Below, in pieces: positions 47,561-57,053 of a stretch of 64,000 nt of DNA. The translations under genes were made by a program, and so were the position numbers. Position 1 is the first letter of the stretch. Every line of letters begins with the position of its first letter. The stretch is taken from NCBI RefSeq assembly GCF_004337475.1, contig NZ_SJZJ01000016.1:1-64000 (forward strand). Direction: 5' to 3'. The notes beneath the pieces are model-generated. The model was not told where the DNA came from. It was given only the letters and a program-made list of their open reading frames with translations, and did no database searches. This DNA is from Nocardioides jejuensis. Lineage in GTDB: Bacteria > Actinomycetota > Actinomycetes > Propionibacteriales > Nocardioidaceae.

Positions 47561-48736
47561 TCACTTGAGGAAGTCCGGCACGTCCAGGTCGTCGTCGTCG
47601 AACTGCACGGCCGGGCGGGCCGGCTGGACGGGCTGGGTCGGCTGGACGGGAGCCGCCTGCTGGACCGGAGCGGCCTGCGGGGCCGGACGCGACGCAGCGA
47701 CCTGACCGACGTTGTTGGTCGGGACCTGGCGCGCGGCGGCCGGGGCGGCGTCACGACGCAGCACGGTGCCCTCGTCGCGCTTCTTCGGCGAGCCGCCGTC
47801 GAAGCCCGCGGCGATGACGGTCACGCGGACCTCGTCGCCCAGGGCGTCGTCGATGATCGTGCCGAAGATGATGTTGGCCTCGGGGTGGACCGCCTGGGCG
47901 ACCATCGCGGCGGCCTCGTTGATCTCGAAGATGCCGAGGTCCGAGCCACCGGCGATCGAGAGCAGCACGCCGTGCGCACCCTCGATGCTGGCCTCGAGCA
48001 GCGGCGAGGAAACAGCCATCTCGGCGGCGGCGAGCGCGCGGTCGTCGCCACGCGCGGAGCCGATGCCCATGAGGGCCGAGCCCGCGTTGGACATGACGGC
48101 CTTGACGTCGGCGAAGTCGACGTTGATCAGACCCGGGGTCGTGATCAGGTCCGTGATACCGGAGACACCCTGCAGCAGGACCTGGTCGGCCTGCTTGAAC
48201 GCGTCGAGCATCGACACGTTGCGGTCGCTGATCGAGAGCAGACGGTCGTTGGGGATGACGATGAGGGTGTCGACCTCTTCGCGGAGGCGGGCGATGCCGT
48301 CCTCGGCGGAGTTGGCGCGACGGCGACCCTCGAAGGCGAACGGGCGCGTGACGACACCGATCGTCAGGGCACCGAGCGAGCGGGCGATGCGCGCAACGAC
48401 CGGCGCACCGCCGGTGCCCGTGCCGCCACCCTCACCCGCGGTCACGAAGACCATGTCGGCGCCCTTGAGCACCTCCTCGATCTCGTCCGCGTGGTCCTCG
48501 GCGGCCTTCTCGCCGACGTCCGGGTTGGCGCCGGCACCGAGGCCGCGGGTGAGCTCGCGGCCGATGTCGAGCTTGACGTCGGCGTCCGACATCAGCAGCG
48601 CCTGGGCGTCGGTGTTGATCGCGATGAACTCGACACCCTTGAGGCCGAAGTCGATCATCCGGTTGACGGCGTTGACGCCACCTCCACCAATGCCGACGAC
48701 CTTGATGATGGCCAGGTAGTTCTGTGCTGCTGCCAT
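47561..48736 (-). CDS. ftsZ: Cell division GTPase FtsZ
   Basis: A 391-residue tubulin homolog that forms the Z ring. The signature [10 protein letters not shown] (about residues 102-111), [17 protein letters not shown] and the T7 loop [11 protein letters not shown] are intact. A disordered Ala/Pro/Gln linker leads to the C-terminal peptide [12 protein letters not shown] that binds SepF and FtsW. ATG at 48736 has GGGAGAGG upstream. It has its own promoter in the ftsQ gap. Confidence 0.97.
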   Translation of the reverse strand: MAAAQNYLAIIKVVGIGGGGVNAVNRMIDFGLKGVEFIAINTDAQALLMSDADVKLDIGRELTRGLGAGANPDVGEKAAEDHADEIEEVLKGADMVFVTAGEGGGTGTGGAPVVARIARSLGALTIGVVTRPFAFEGRRRANSAEDGIARLREEVDTLIVIPNDRLLSISDRNVSMLDAFKQADQVLLQGVSGITDLITTPGLINVDFADVKAVMSNAGSALMGIGSARGDDRALAAAEMAVSSPLLEASIEGAHGVLLSIAGGSDLGIFEINEAAAMVAQAVHPEANIIFGTIIDDALGDEVRVTVIAAGFDGGSPKKRDEGTVLRRDAAPAAARQVPTNNVGQVAASRPAPQAAPVQQAAPVQPTQPVQPARPAVQFDDDDLDVPDFLK

Positions 48737-48859
48737 GGCGGCTGTGCCTCTCCCGATGGACGGTCTGTGTGTTGGCAAAACTGGGGAAGTACGCGCCGCT
48801 GACAGAACCCTAACCCTCAACTAGAGCGTTATAGTTATGTCAACCTCGCGTTGAGGAAG

Positions 48860-48887
48860 ACCATACGGACCGGACGCCGCGTGTAAA
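48860..48887 (-). promoter_or_regulatory. Promoter candidate for ftsZ
   Basis: In the 202-base gap before ftsZ, TTTACA (48887-48882) and TATGGT (48865-48860) on the minus strand are 16 bases apart. A second AT-rich patch downstream holds TTGACA (48843-48838) and AACTA/TAGTT half sites (48836-48819) that could be a second promoter or an operator. Confidence 0.45.
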
Positions 48888-48938
48888 GGGCCGACACGCC
48901 AGCGTCTCGAATTGCGCCGAGATTCCTGAGGCGTCGGA

Positions 48939-49703
48939 TCAGGAACGCGTCGTCGGCTGACCCGGCACGCTGACGTCGTACGCCCGCGCGTCCGGCTCCG
49001 CCTTCAGCAGCGAGGTGAGGACGCGCGACTTGGCGTCGGACTGGTCCGCGCTCCCCCACACGACGACGCGGCCGTCGCGCAGCTCCAGCGAGATGGCGTC
49101 GCGCGTGTGCACGTCGACGAACGCGACGCGCTTCGCCACCTGCTCCGGGAGTACGCCGACCACGCGCGCGGCCTCCTGCATGGCATCGGCGTGTGTGTCG
49201 GCCGAGGTGCGGATCAGGGGCAGGCGCGACGGCCGACCCTTGAAGTCGCGGAAGACGACGCCGGTGGCGTCGAGGCCGTGCAGACCACTGCTGTCCTCCA
49301 CGACCGCCACGGCGACCCGCTCGGTGACGTCGATGCGCACCTGGTGCGGCCAGGCCCGGGAGACGGTGACCGAGGCGACTGCAGGAAGCGCCTCGACGCG
49401 CTTGCGGACACCGTCGAGGTCTGCCCGGGCGAGCGGACCGCCCTGGGGCACGGCCGCCGCGCTGCGCACCTGCGCGGGGCGGAGGAACGTCGTGCCCGTG
49501 ACGTCGACGCCACGGACGTCGAGCACCGACGAGGCGAGCACCACCCAGCCGGCAACCGCCAGCACGGCGGCGACCACACCGAGGACGACGAGGCCACGCC
49601 AGGTCCCCCACCGGCGAGCCCACTGGCGCCGCGCGAACCGACGACGGGACGCCTCGACGGTGTCGCCCTCGCCGGCGCTCCTGCGCCAGGGCAGGTCAGG
49701 CAT
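48939..49703 (-). CDS. ftsQ: Cell division protein FtsQ
   Basis: A 254-residue divisome protein with a basic cytoplasmic head, one membrane helix (about 36-59), a POTRA domain (VRGVDVTGTTFLRPAQV, ARADLDGVRKRVEALP) and the FtsQ beta domain. It should hold FtsL and FtsB-like partners. ATG at 49703 overlaps the murC stop by 8 bases (ATGCCTGA). Confidence 0.93.
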   Translation of the reverse strand: MPDLPWRRSAGEGDTVEASRRRFARRQWARRWGTWRGLVVLGVVAAVLAVAGWVVLASSVLDVRGVDVTGTTFLRPAQVRSAAAVPQGGPLARADLDGVRKRVEALPAVASVTVSRAWPHQVRIDVTERVAVAVVEDSSGLHGLDATGVVFRDFKGRPSRLPLIRTSADTHADAMQEAARVVGVLPEQVAKRVAFVDVHTRDAISLELRDGRVVVWGSADQSDAKSRVLTSLLKAEPDARAYDVSVPGQPTTRS

Positions 49704-51117
49704 CGGTGCGTCCCAGCAGGCCGAGGACCAGCGGTCCGACGGTGGTGATCGTGCCGGCACCGAGCGTGAGGACCATGTCACCCGGGCGCGCGCGGCGCGC
49801 GAGCTCGGCAGCAACATCGGCCAGCTCGGGCACGAAGGCAACGGAGCCCTGCGGGAGCGGCACCGCGTCGGCGACCAGCGCGCCGGTGACGGCCGGGTCG
49901 GCATCCTCGCGGGCGAGGTAGACGTCGGCGACCACGACCGCATCGGCGGCGCCGAGCTCGACGCCCATCTGCTCACCGAAGATCCGCGTGCGGGAGACGA
50001 GGTGCGGCTGGAACGCGACGATCAGGCGCCCCTCCCCCGCGACCGAACGCGCAGCCTGCAGGTCGCCGTGGATCTCGCTGGGGTGGTGGGCGTAGCTGTC
50101 GTAGACCCGGACGCCGGCCACCTCGCCCTTGAGCTCCATGCGGCGCTTGGTCCCGGTGAAGCCCGCGAGGCCCGCCTTGAGACCCGCGATGTCCAGCCCG
50201 AGCTCGAGGCCGACTGCCAGGGCCGCGAGCGAGTTGAGCACGTAGTGCTGGCCCGGGATCTGCAGCGTCAGCTCGCCCAGCGAGTCGCGCTCGGCGCGGA
50301 TCGCGAACGTCGTGCGCGTGCCGTCGTGACGGACGTCGTGGCCCTCCAGGTCCGCGCCATCCGCGGCGAGCCCGTAGGTGACGACGCGCAGGCCCTTTGC
50401 ACGCGCCTCGTCAGCCAGTTTGCGGGTGGCGTCACTGCCCGCCCACGTGATCAGGAGGCCGCCCGGATCGATCCGGTCCAGGAACTCCGTGAACGCCGCC
50501 TGGTAGGCCTCTTCGGTGCCCCACTGGTCGAGGTGGTCCGCGTCGACGTTGGTGACGACCGCGATCGACGGGCGGTAGACCAGGAAGGCGCCGTCGCTCT
50601 CGTCGGACTCGGCGACGAACAGGTCGCCCGTGCCGTCAGCGGCGTTGACACCGGTCGAGGTCAGGTCACCCCCGATGGCGTACGTCGGGTCGGCACCCGC
50701 CGCCTGCAGCGCGACGGTGACCAGGGAGGTCGTCGTGGTCTTGCCGTGCGTGCCGGCGATCGCGACCGTGCGCTTGCCCGCCATGACCGCGAAGAGACCG
50801 GCCGACCGCGGCAGGATCCGGAGGCCCTGCTCGACGGCGGCGACGTACTCCGGGTTGTCCTCGCGGATCGCGGTGCTCACGACGAGGGTGTCGACGTCGT
50901 GGATGTGCTCGGCCGCGTGGCCGACGTGGACGCGGGCGCCGAGCTCACGCAGGGCGTCGAGCGTCGGGCTGTCGTTGCCGTCGGAGCCGCTGACCGCGAT
51001 GCCGCGGGCCAGCATGATCCGCGCGATCGCCGAGAGGCCGGCCCCACCGATGCCGATGAAGTGGACGCGGCCGAGATCCTCGGCGGGGAGCAGCTGGTCC
51101 GGGACGGGGATCCTCAT
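49696..51117 (-). CDS. murC: UDP-N-acetylmuramate-L-alanine ligase
   Basis: A 473-residue Mur ligase adding L-Ala to UDP-MurNAc. N-terminal GIGGAGLSAIA, the P-loop AGTHGKTTTT, the ATPase VDADHLDQWG and C-terminal DSYAHHPSEI are all present, in contrast to the murD-position gene. ATG at 51117 overlaps the murG stop (ATGA). Confidence 0.97.
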   Translation of the reverse strand: MRIPVPDQLLPAEDLGRVHFIGIGGAGLSAIARIMLARGIAVSGSDGNDSPTLDALRELGARVHVGHAAEHIHDVDTLVVSTAIREDNPEYVAAVEQGLRILPRSAGLFAVMAGKRTVAIAGTHGKTTTTSLVTVALQAAGADPTYAIGGDLTSTGVNAADGTGDLFVAESDESDGAFLVYRPSIAVVTNVDADHLDQWGTEEAYQAAFTEFLDRIDPGGLLITWAGSDATRKLADEARAKGLRVVTYGLAADGADLEGHDVRHDGTRTTFAIRAERDSLGELTLQIPGQHYVLNSLAALAVGLELGLDIAGLKAGLAGFTGTKRRMELKGEVAGVRVYDSYAHHPSEIHGDLQAARSVAGEGRLIVAFQPHLVSRTRIFGEQMGVELGAADAVVVADVYLAREDADPAVTGALVADAVPLPQGSVAFVPELADVAAELARRARPGDMVLTLGAGTITTVGPLVLGLLGRTDA

Positions 51118-52220
51118 CGACGGGCCTTCTTTCCGGAACGTGCGGCCTCGACGGTCAGCGCAGCGAGCTTGTCGTCGGCGTCGAGCGGGATGACATCGGC
51201 TGCGGCCTCGCCCATGGCAGCGAGACGGGCCGGGTCGGTGAGCAGCGGGACGAGGTTGGCCTCGATCCATGCGGCGTCGAGGTCGGCGTCCGCGACGAGC
51301 AGGCCGCCGCCGGCATCGACGACCGGCGCCGCGTTGAGCGCCTGCTCGCCGTTGCCGATCGGCAGCGGGACGTAGACAGCCGGCAGACCGACGCCCGACG
51401 TCTCGGTGACGGTGTTGGAGCCGCACCGGCAGAGCACCGCATCGGCGGCGGCGAGCGCGAGGTCCATGCGGTCGACGTAGTTGGCGACGACGTACGGGGC
51501 TCCCTGCGCCTCCACCACGAGCTCGTTCTTGGGGCCGATCACGTGCAGCACCTGCACGCCCGCTCCCCCGAGCACCCCTGCCGCTCCACTCACGGCCGAA
51601 TTGATCCGCTGGGCGCCCTGCGAGCCACCCGTCACGAGCAGCGTCGGGCGGTCCGCGTCGAGGCCGAACGCCGCGCGACCTTCGGCACGCAGCGCGCCGC
51701 GGTCGAGCGTCGAGATCATCCGGCGGATCGGCAGACCGGTGTAGAGCGCCGGCTCACCGCCCTTCGCGGTCAGCGGCGTGTCCGGGAACGACGTCGCGAC
51801 GTACGGCGTGAACCGGGCGCCAAGCCGGTTGGCGATGCCCGGGAGGGCGTTGCCCTCGTGCACGACGAACGGGATGCCGCGCTTGCGCGCAGCCAGGTAG
51901 GCCGGCACGGAGACGTATCCACCGAAGCCGACGATGACGTCCGGCTTGATCCGGTCGACGATCTCGAGGGCAGCGGCGCGCTGGGCGCGCATCTTGCCCG
52001 GGAACTGCAGCATCGCCTTGCCGGGCTTGCGGGGCAGCGGCATCCGCGGGACGAACTCGAGCGGGAAGCCGGCCTCGGGGATCAGCCGGGCCTCCAGGCC
52101 CGTGGTCGTGCCGAGGCAGGTGATCTCGACCGTCGGGTCCTCGCGCAGCAGCGCGGCGGCCGTCGCGAGCAGGGGTGACGTGTGGCCGGCGGTGCCACCA
52201 CCGGCGAGCAGGACGCGCAT
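51114..52220 (-). CDS. murG: UDP-GlcNAc transferase MurG
   Basis: A 368-residue GT-B enzyme that turns lipid I into lipid II at the inner membrane face. GGGTAGHTSP is the lipid/phosphate loop, GFGGYVSVPAY and TGGSQGAQRIN the acceptor and donor loops, and CRCGSNTVTE with LPIGNGEQALNA the UDP-GlcNAc site. Its ATG shares a base with the ftsW stop (TGATG). Confidence 0.97.
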   Translation of the reverse strand: MRVLLAGGGTAGHTSPLLATAAALLREDPTVEITCLGTTTGLEARLIPEAGFPLEFVPRMPLPRKPGKAMLQFPGKMRAQRAAALEIVDRIKPDVIVGFGGYVSVPAYLAARKRGIPFVVHEGNALPGIANRLGARFTPYVATSFPDTPLTAKGGEPALYTGLPIRRMISTLDRGALRAEGRAAFGLDADRPTLLVTGGSQGAQRINSAVSGAAGVLGGAGVQVLHVIGPKNELVVEAQGAPYVVANYVDRMDLALAAADAVLCRCGSNTVTETSGVGLPAVYVPLPIGNGEQALNAAPVVDAGGGLLVADADLDAAWIEANLVPLLTDPARLAAMGEAAADVIPLDADDKLAALTVEAARSGKKARR

Positions 52221-53452
52221 CAGAGACCTCGGGACTGCTTTGCGGGGCGGGCGGGGCGGTTGCGCTTGCGGGCGGCCAGCGCGGCGGCGGCCTCGGGCTC
52301 GCGGCGGGCGAACCCGATCAGGATGCCGAGCGCGATGAGCGACGGGAGCAGCGCCGAGCCGCCGTACGAGACGAGCGGGAGCGGGATGCCGATGACGGGC
52401 AGCAGGGACAGGACCATGCCGATGTTGACGATCGCCTGACCGAGCAGCCACACCATGACGCCGAAGGAGACGTAGCGGACGAACGGGTCGCGCGTCTGGC
52501 TCGCGATCCGCACGGCCGACCACGCGATGGTGGCGAACAGGCAGAGGACGAACAAGGTGCCGATCAGGCCGAGCTCCTCGCCGAGGACGGCGAAGATGTA
52601 GTCGGTGTAGGACTCCGGCAGCGTGCCCCACTTCTGCTGGGAGGCGCCGATGCCCTTGCCGAAGATGCCGCCCGATGAGAGGCCCAGGAGGCCGTGGGCC
52701 GCCTGCCAGCCGTCGCCCAGGTAGTCCTTGAACGGGTTGGTGAAGCTGAGCAGTCGCCCGCGTCGTTCGGAGCTGGTCGTGGCGAGGAAGAACGCCGACA
52801 CACCGACCACCGACAGCGCGAGACCGAAGAGCTTGGCCGGAGCACCGACCACCCAGAGCAGGCTCAGCAGGATCGCCATGAAGACGAGCGCCGTGCCGAG
52901 GTCACGCTCGAGCAGGACCAGGCCGACCACCAGCAGCGCCCCCGGCACGACCGGCATGAACACGTGGTGGAGCTCACCCAGCCGGCGCTCCTTGTTGGCG
53001 TAGACGTTGGCCGCCCAGAGGATCAGCGCAAGCTTGGCCAGCTCCGAGGGCTGCATGCTCAGGGGGCCGAGATTCAGCCAGTTCTTCTGGCCGTTGACGA
53101 TCTTGCCGAGGCCGGGGACCTGCACGGCCGCCAGCAGCACGATCGAGCCGAGCATGCCGACCACGGTCAGCCGGCGCAGCGTCGCCTGGGGCATGCGGGA
53201 CGCGACGTACGCGAGAGGGATGCCGATGGCCACCCAGATGAGCTGGCGCTCGACGATCGCGTAGGAGTTGTGCGTCGTCTTGTACGAGATCACGCTCGAC
53301 GCGCTCAGCACCATGATCAGGCCGATGGTCAGCAGCAGCGCCGTGCACCCGAGCAGCAGGTAGTACGGCGTCAGGGGGCGGTCGAGCGCCTCCTTGAGCG
53401 CGGCAAGGCCCCGCGGTCGCTCGCGGGTCTCCTCAGGCGTGGCAGTGGTCAT
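52220..53452 (-). CDS. ftsW: SEDS glycosyltransferase FtsW
   Basis: A 410-residue ten-helix membrane protein that polymerises lipid II at the septum with FtsI. Motifs LERDLGTALVF (the Asp needed by SEDS enzymes), SSGGIFGKGIGAS and VSYGGSALL are present. ATG at 53452 has GGGGGAGG about 10 bases before it. It lies between the murD-position gene and murG. Confidence 0.95.
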   Translation of the reverse strand: MTTATPEETRERPRGLAALKEALDRPLTPYYLLLGCTALLLTIGLIMVLSASSVISYKTTHNSYAIVERQLIWVAIGIPLAYVASRMPQATLRRLTVVGMLGSIVLLAAVQVPGLGKIVNGQKNWLNLGPLSMQPSELAKLALILWAANVYANKERRLGELHHVFMPVVPGALLVVGLVLLERDLGTALVFMAILLSLLWVVGAPAKLFGLALSVVGVSAFFLATTSSERRGRLLSFTNPFKDYLGDGWQAAHGLLGLSSGGIFGKGIGASQQKWGTLPESYTDYIFAVLGEELGLIGTLFVLCLFATIAWSAVRIASQTRDPFVRYVSFGVMVWLLGQAIVNIGMVLSLLPVIGIPLPLVSYGGSALLPSLIALGILIGFARREPEAAAALAARKRNRPARPAKQSRGL

Positions 53453-53498
53453 CGCGGCCCATCCTCCCCCGCGGCCTCGGCGTGTCCGCGGTAGGTGC

Positions 53499-54512
53499 TC
53501 ACGCGTGTCGCGCGTTGCGAAGTCCGTCACGCACGGCGGCGGGCGTCGCACCCGAGGCGAGCGCGAGGGCGGACGCGACCAGGGCGCGCGTCACCTCGAC
53601 GGGTTCGTCGGTGCCGAGCTCCTCGAGCGAGGTCAGCTCGGCGGCCGAGGTCGACCGCTGCGGGAGGAAGGCCCGCTCCACGAGCAGGTCCTCCACGACG
53701 CCGAGCATGCCGATGCCCGGCATGCCCAGGGTGACGCCGATGGCGCGGGCACCCTCGACGACGTCGGCCTCACGGACCAGCTCCTCGGTGGCCGTGTCGG
53801 CGGCGACGTAGACGCAGGCCTCCTGCACGTGCTCGTACGCCGCAGCCCGCGCCGCCACGGAGCCGACGGCCCCCGGCTGGCTGTCGAGGACGACCGACGC
53901 GAGGGCGCTCATCGACACGACGTCGACGAGCTGGGCGTCGTCGAGCGCGACGACGAGTGCGTCGTACGGCTCGGGGTCCATGACCGCCTCGACGAGCGGG
54001 AGTCCGGCCACGCCGGCGACCGCCGGCCGCTGTCCGGCCGCGAGCAGGATCTGCTCGACGAGCAGCGCCACCTCCGCCTGGCCGGTGCTGCCGGCGACGA
54101 CGAGCCACGGAGCCGGGCGGCTGCCGACGCCGGTGTCACGCAGGCGCCAGGCCAGCTCGACCTCGCCCCACACCGGGACGCCGCGGTCGCGCGCCGCGGC
54201 AACGAGCGGCGCGTCGAGATGTTCAGGTGACGCGATGACCAGATCGACCTCGTCCGGCAGGGTGTCGAGGGCGTCGGCGGCGAGCTCGATCGTCGCACCG
54301 AGCACCTCGAGCAGCTCGGCCTTCTCGGCACTGTCCGCCTCGAACGGGTCGTCGTCGTTGAGCGGGACGGCGCGGGCCGTGACCGTCGCGCCGAGGTGCA
54401 GCAGGTTGTCGCTGGCCGCGAAGCCGGCCCGGCCGAAGCCGGCGACGACGACGCGCACGCCCTCCCACGGCCCCGAACGATCCAGGGCCGCGACCTCGGG
54501 GGCGTCAGACAC
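53499..54512 (-). CDS. MurD-position protein lacking the ATP P-loop and ligase C-terminal domain
   Basis: A 337-residue protein in the exact place of murD (mraY-murD-ftsW). Residues 16-125 keep the MurD-like Rossmann domain (VRVVVAGFGRAGFAASDNL, DLVIASPEHLD, GVPVWGEVELAWRL). At 138-148, where MurD has TGTNGKTTT, it has AGSTGQAEV: the Lys and both Thr are lost. No DHL metal motif and no C-terminal DDSKATN domain follow; a usual MurD has about 450-490 residues. The frame is open with normal codon use, so it is a maintained pseudoenzyme rather than a fresh wreck. GTG at 54512 overlaps the mraY stop by 8 bases. Confidence 0.8.
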   Translation of the reverse strand: MSDAPEVAALDRSGPWEGVRVVVAGFGRAGFAASDNLLHLGATVTARAVPLNDDDPFEADSAEKAELLEVLGATIELAADALDTLPDEVDLVIASPEHLDAPLVAAARDRGVPVWGEVELAWRLRDTGVGSRPAPWLVVAGSTGQAEVALLVEQILLAAGQRPAVAGVAGLPLVEAVMDPEPYDALVVALDDAQLVDVVSMSALASVVLDSQPGAVGSVAARAAAYEHVQEACVYVAADTATEELVREADVVEGARAIGVTLGMPGIGMLGVVEDLLVERAFLPQRSTSAAELTSLEELGTDEPVEVTRALVASALALASGATPAAVRDGLRNARHA

Positions 54513-55584
54513 CGGCGACCCACTCGGCGTAGAAGAGGCCGAGACCGCCGGCCACGAGGAGGCCGGTGATGATCCAGAACCGGATCACGACCGTGACCTG
54601 CTCCCAGCCGAGCATCTCGAAGTGGTGGTGGATCGGTGCCATCCGGAAGATCCGCTTGCCCTTGGTCGCCTTGAAGTACGACACCTGCATCATCACCGAC
54701 AGCGTCTCCATGACGAAGAGGCCACCGAGGATCAGGAGCAGCAGCTCCGTGCGGGTCAGGATCGCCAGGCCGGCGAGGCCACCGCCGAGCGCCAGGGAGC
54801 CGGTGTCACCCATGAAGATCTGTGCCGGCGAGGCGTTCCACCACAGGAAGCCGAACGCCGCACCGGTGATCGCCGCCGCCACCACCGCGAGGTCGAGCGG
54901 GTCGCGCACCTCGTAGCAGCGGCCGAGCTCGGGGGCCGGGCTCTGGAAGCAGGTCTGGTTGGACTGGAAGATGTTGATCAGCGTGTAGGCGCCGAAGACC
55001 ATGACCGAGGCGCCCGCGGCGAGGCCGTCGAGGCCGTCGGTGAGGTTCACCGCGTTGCTGGTGCCGGTGACGATGATCCAGATCAGGGCCATCACGATGA
55101 CTGCCGGGATGGTCCAGGCTTGCCAGTCTCGCAGCACCGAGATGTGGAGCGACGCCGGGCGCACACCGTGGGAGTTCTCGAGCCACGGCGAGATGGCGAC
55201 GCCACCGAAGACGAGGGCGATGAAGGTCTGGCCGATCATCTTCGCCCGGCTGCGCAGACCGAGGTTGCGCTGGCGGTAGATCTTGATGAAGTCGTCCAGG
55301 AAGCCGACGAGGCCGCATCCGGCGAAGAGGAAGAGCAGCAGGAGCGCCGACGCCGTCGGGAGCTCGCCGGTGATCAGCTTGGCCAGGCCGTAGGCCAGTA
55401 GCGCGGCGAGGATGATGACGATGCCGCCCATGGTCGGCGTACCGCGCTTGGTCTTGTGCGACTCCGGACCCTCTTCGCGGATCTCCTGGCCGTAGCCCTT
55501 GGCCTTGAGCACCCGGATCGCGTAGCGCGTGCCGATCAAGGAGAGGATCAGCGAGAGGCCGCCGCTCAGCAGGATCGCCCTCAT
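54505..55584 (-). CDS. mraY: Phospho-MurNAc-pentapeptide transferase MraY
   Basis: A 359-residue ten-helix membrane enzyme that moves phospho-MurNAc-pentapeptide onto undecaprenyl phosphate (lipid I). The Asp pair is in FLDDFIKIY, NAVNLTDGLDGLA is the Mg/uridine segment, and APIHHHFEMLGW the His loop. ATG at 55584 lies two bases after the murF stop. Confidence 0.97.
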   Translation of the reverse strand: MRAILLSGGLSLILSLIGTRYAIRVLKAKGYGQEIREEGPESHKTKRGTPTMGGIVIILAALLAYGLAKLITGELPTASALLLLFLFAGCGLVGFLDDFIKIYRQRNLGLRSRAKMIGQTFIALVFGGVAISPWLENSHGVRPASLHISVLRDWQAWTIPAVIVMALIWIIVTGTSNAVNLTDGLDGLAAGASVMVFGAYTLINIFQSNQTCFQSPAPELGRCYEVRDPLDLAVVAAAITGAAFGFLWWNASPAQIFMGDTGSLALGGGLAGLAILTRTELLLLILGGLFVMETLSVMMQVSYFKATKGKRIFRMAPIHHHFEMLGWEQVTVVIRFWIITGLLVAGGLGLFYAEWVAGV

Positions 55585-55586
55585 CG

Positions 55587-57053
55587 TTACTCCTTCTCCA
55601 GCAGCCCGTCGGCCACGTGCTCCAGCGCGGCCCCGCGTGAGGCCTTGACCAGTACGACGTCGCCGGGAGCGACGTTCTCGCGCAACCATGCCAGAGCAGC
55701 GGCCCGGTCGGCAGCCGACACCGCCGTGCCGGACCAGTCTGAGATCTTGCTCGCACCGTCCAGCATGGGTGCCGCGTCGTCGCCGATCACCAGGAGTACG
55801 TCGACCCCGGCCGTCGCCGCGTGGGCGCCGATCTCGGTGTGGATGCGGGCCGCATCGCCGCCGAGCTCGCGCATCTCTGCCAGGACGGCGATCGTCCGGC
55901 GGCCGCTGCGCTCCTTGATGCCGGCAAGGGTGTCGACGGCCGCACGCATCGCGTCCGGGCTGGCGTTGTAGGCGTCGTTGATGACCGTCACGCCGTCGGC
56001 GCGGTCGTGGACCTCCATGCGCCAGCGGGACAGGCTGCGCGCCTGCTCAAGGGCCTGCGCCGCGACGAGCCAGTCGACGCCGGCTGCGAGGGCCATGGTG
56101 AGCGCGGCGGCGGCATTGAGGACCTGGTGCTGCCCGATCTCGAGCACCTGGACCCGGACGGGCGACTGGCCCGTCGTGCCGTTGAACGAGACGCGGGGGC
56201 GTCCGAGCTCGTCGAGCACGACGTCCTTGAAACCGACGTCGGGGCGCGGGATCGGTGCATCCGTGGCAGTGCTGCCACCGATGGATGCGGACTCGGCGGA
56301 TTCGGGTGCATCCGTGGCAGTGCTGCCACCGATGGCACCCCAGCGCAGCACCCGGGCCGGCGTGCGGGAGGCCATCGCGGCAACCAGCGGGTCGTCGGCG
56401 TTGAGAACGGCGACACCGTCGGCCGGCAGGCCCTCGACGATCTCGCCCTTCGCCTGCGCGATCGCCTGCTGCGTGCCGAACTCGCCGAGGTGCGCGGTGC
56501 CGACGTTGATGACCGCAGCGATGTCCGGGCGCGCGATGCCACAGAGGTAGGAGATGTGTCCGAGACCGCGGGCACCCATCTCGACGACGAGGTAGCGCGT
56601 GGACTCCGTCGCCCGCAGGACGGTCAGCGGGACGCCGAGCTCGTTGTTGAAGTTGCCGGCAGTCGCGACGGTCTCCCCCGCTGCGGCGAGGATCTGCGCG
56701 AGGAAGTCCTTGGTGCCGGTCTTGCCCTGGCTGCCGGTGAGCGCGAGGACCGTCAGGCCGCTGAGCTGGTCGCGGACGTGCCGGGCCAGGAGGCCGAGGG
56801 CCACCGCGGGGTCGTCGACCACGACGGTCGGGACACCGGTCGGGCGCGAGCCGAGGACACCGGCGGCGCCGGCGGCGACCGCGCCCTCGGCGTACGCGTG
56901 GCCGTCGACGTGCTCACCGGCGATGGCGACGAAGAGGCCACCCGGCTCGACAGCGCGGCTGTCGACGAAGGCCGGCGCCGTCACGACGACGTCGTCACCG
57001 TGCAGCACTCCCCCGACGACCGAGGCGATCGCGGAGAGACGGAGCGGGATCAC
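55587..57053 (-). CDS. murF: UDP-MurNAc-tripeptide D-Ala-D-Ala ligase
   Basis: A 488-residue Mur ligase adding D-Ala-D-Ala. P-loop LTGSQGKTGTK (about residue 106), EMGARGLGHI, NVGTAHLGEFG and C-terminal NDAYNASPDAM are intact. Residues about 240-266 carry the repeated peptide IGGSTATDAP twice, encoded by two 31-bp palindromic repeats, an insert not usual in MurF. It lies in the central domain between a strand (RVLRWGA) and PRPDVGFKDV, probably a surface loop. ATG at 57053 overlaps the murE stop. Confidence 0.95.
   Translation of the reverse strand: MIPLRLSAIASVVGGVLHGDDVVVTAPAFVDSRAVEPGGLFVAIAGEHVDGHAYAEGAVAAGAAGVLGSRPTGVPTVVVDDPAVALGLLARHVRDQLSGLTVLALTGSQGKTGTKDFLAQILAAAGETVATAGNFNNELGVPLTVLRATESTRYLVVEMGARGLGHISYLCGIARPDIAAVINVGTAHLGEFGTQQAIAQAKGEIVEGLPADGVAVLNADDPLVAAMASRTPARVLRWGAIGGSTATDAPESAESASIGGSTATDAPIPRPDVGFKDVVLDELGRPRVSFNGTTGQSPVRVQVLEIGQHQVLNAAAALTMALAAGVDWLVAAQALEQARSLSRWRMEVHDRADGVTVINDAYNASPDAMRAAVDTLAGIKERSGRRTIAVLAEMRELGGDAARIHTEIGAHAATAGVDVLLVIGDDAAPMLDGASKISDWSGTAVSAADRAAALAWLRENVAPGDVVLVKASRGAALEHVADGLLEKE
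56254..56335. repeat. Two 31-bp palindromic repeats inside murF
   Basis: Bases 56254-56284 and 56305-56335 are identical, 51 bp apart. Each starts GGTGCATCC, contains the hairpin GTGGCAG-TG-CTGCCAC and ends CGATGG. Both are read in the same frame as IGGSTATDAP, so the murF frame is kept. Confidence 0.9.
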
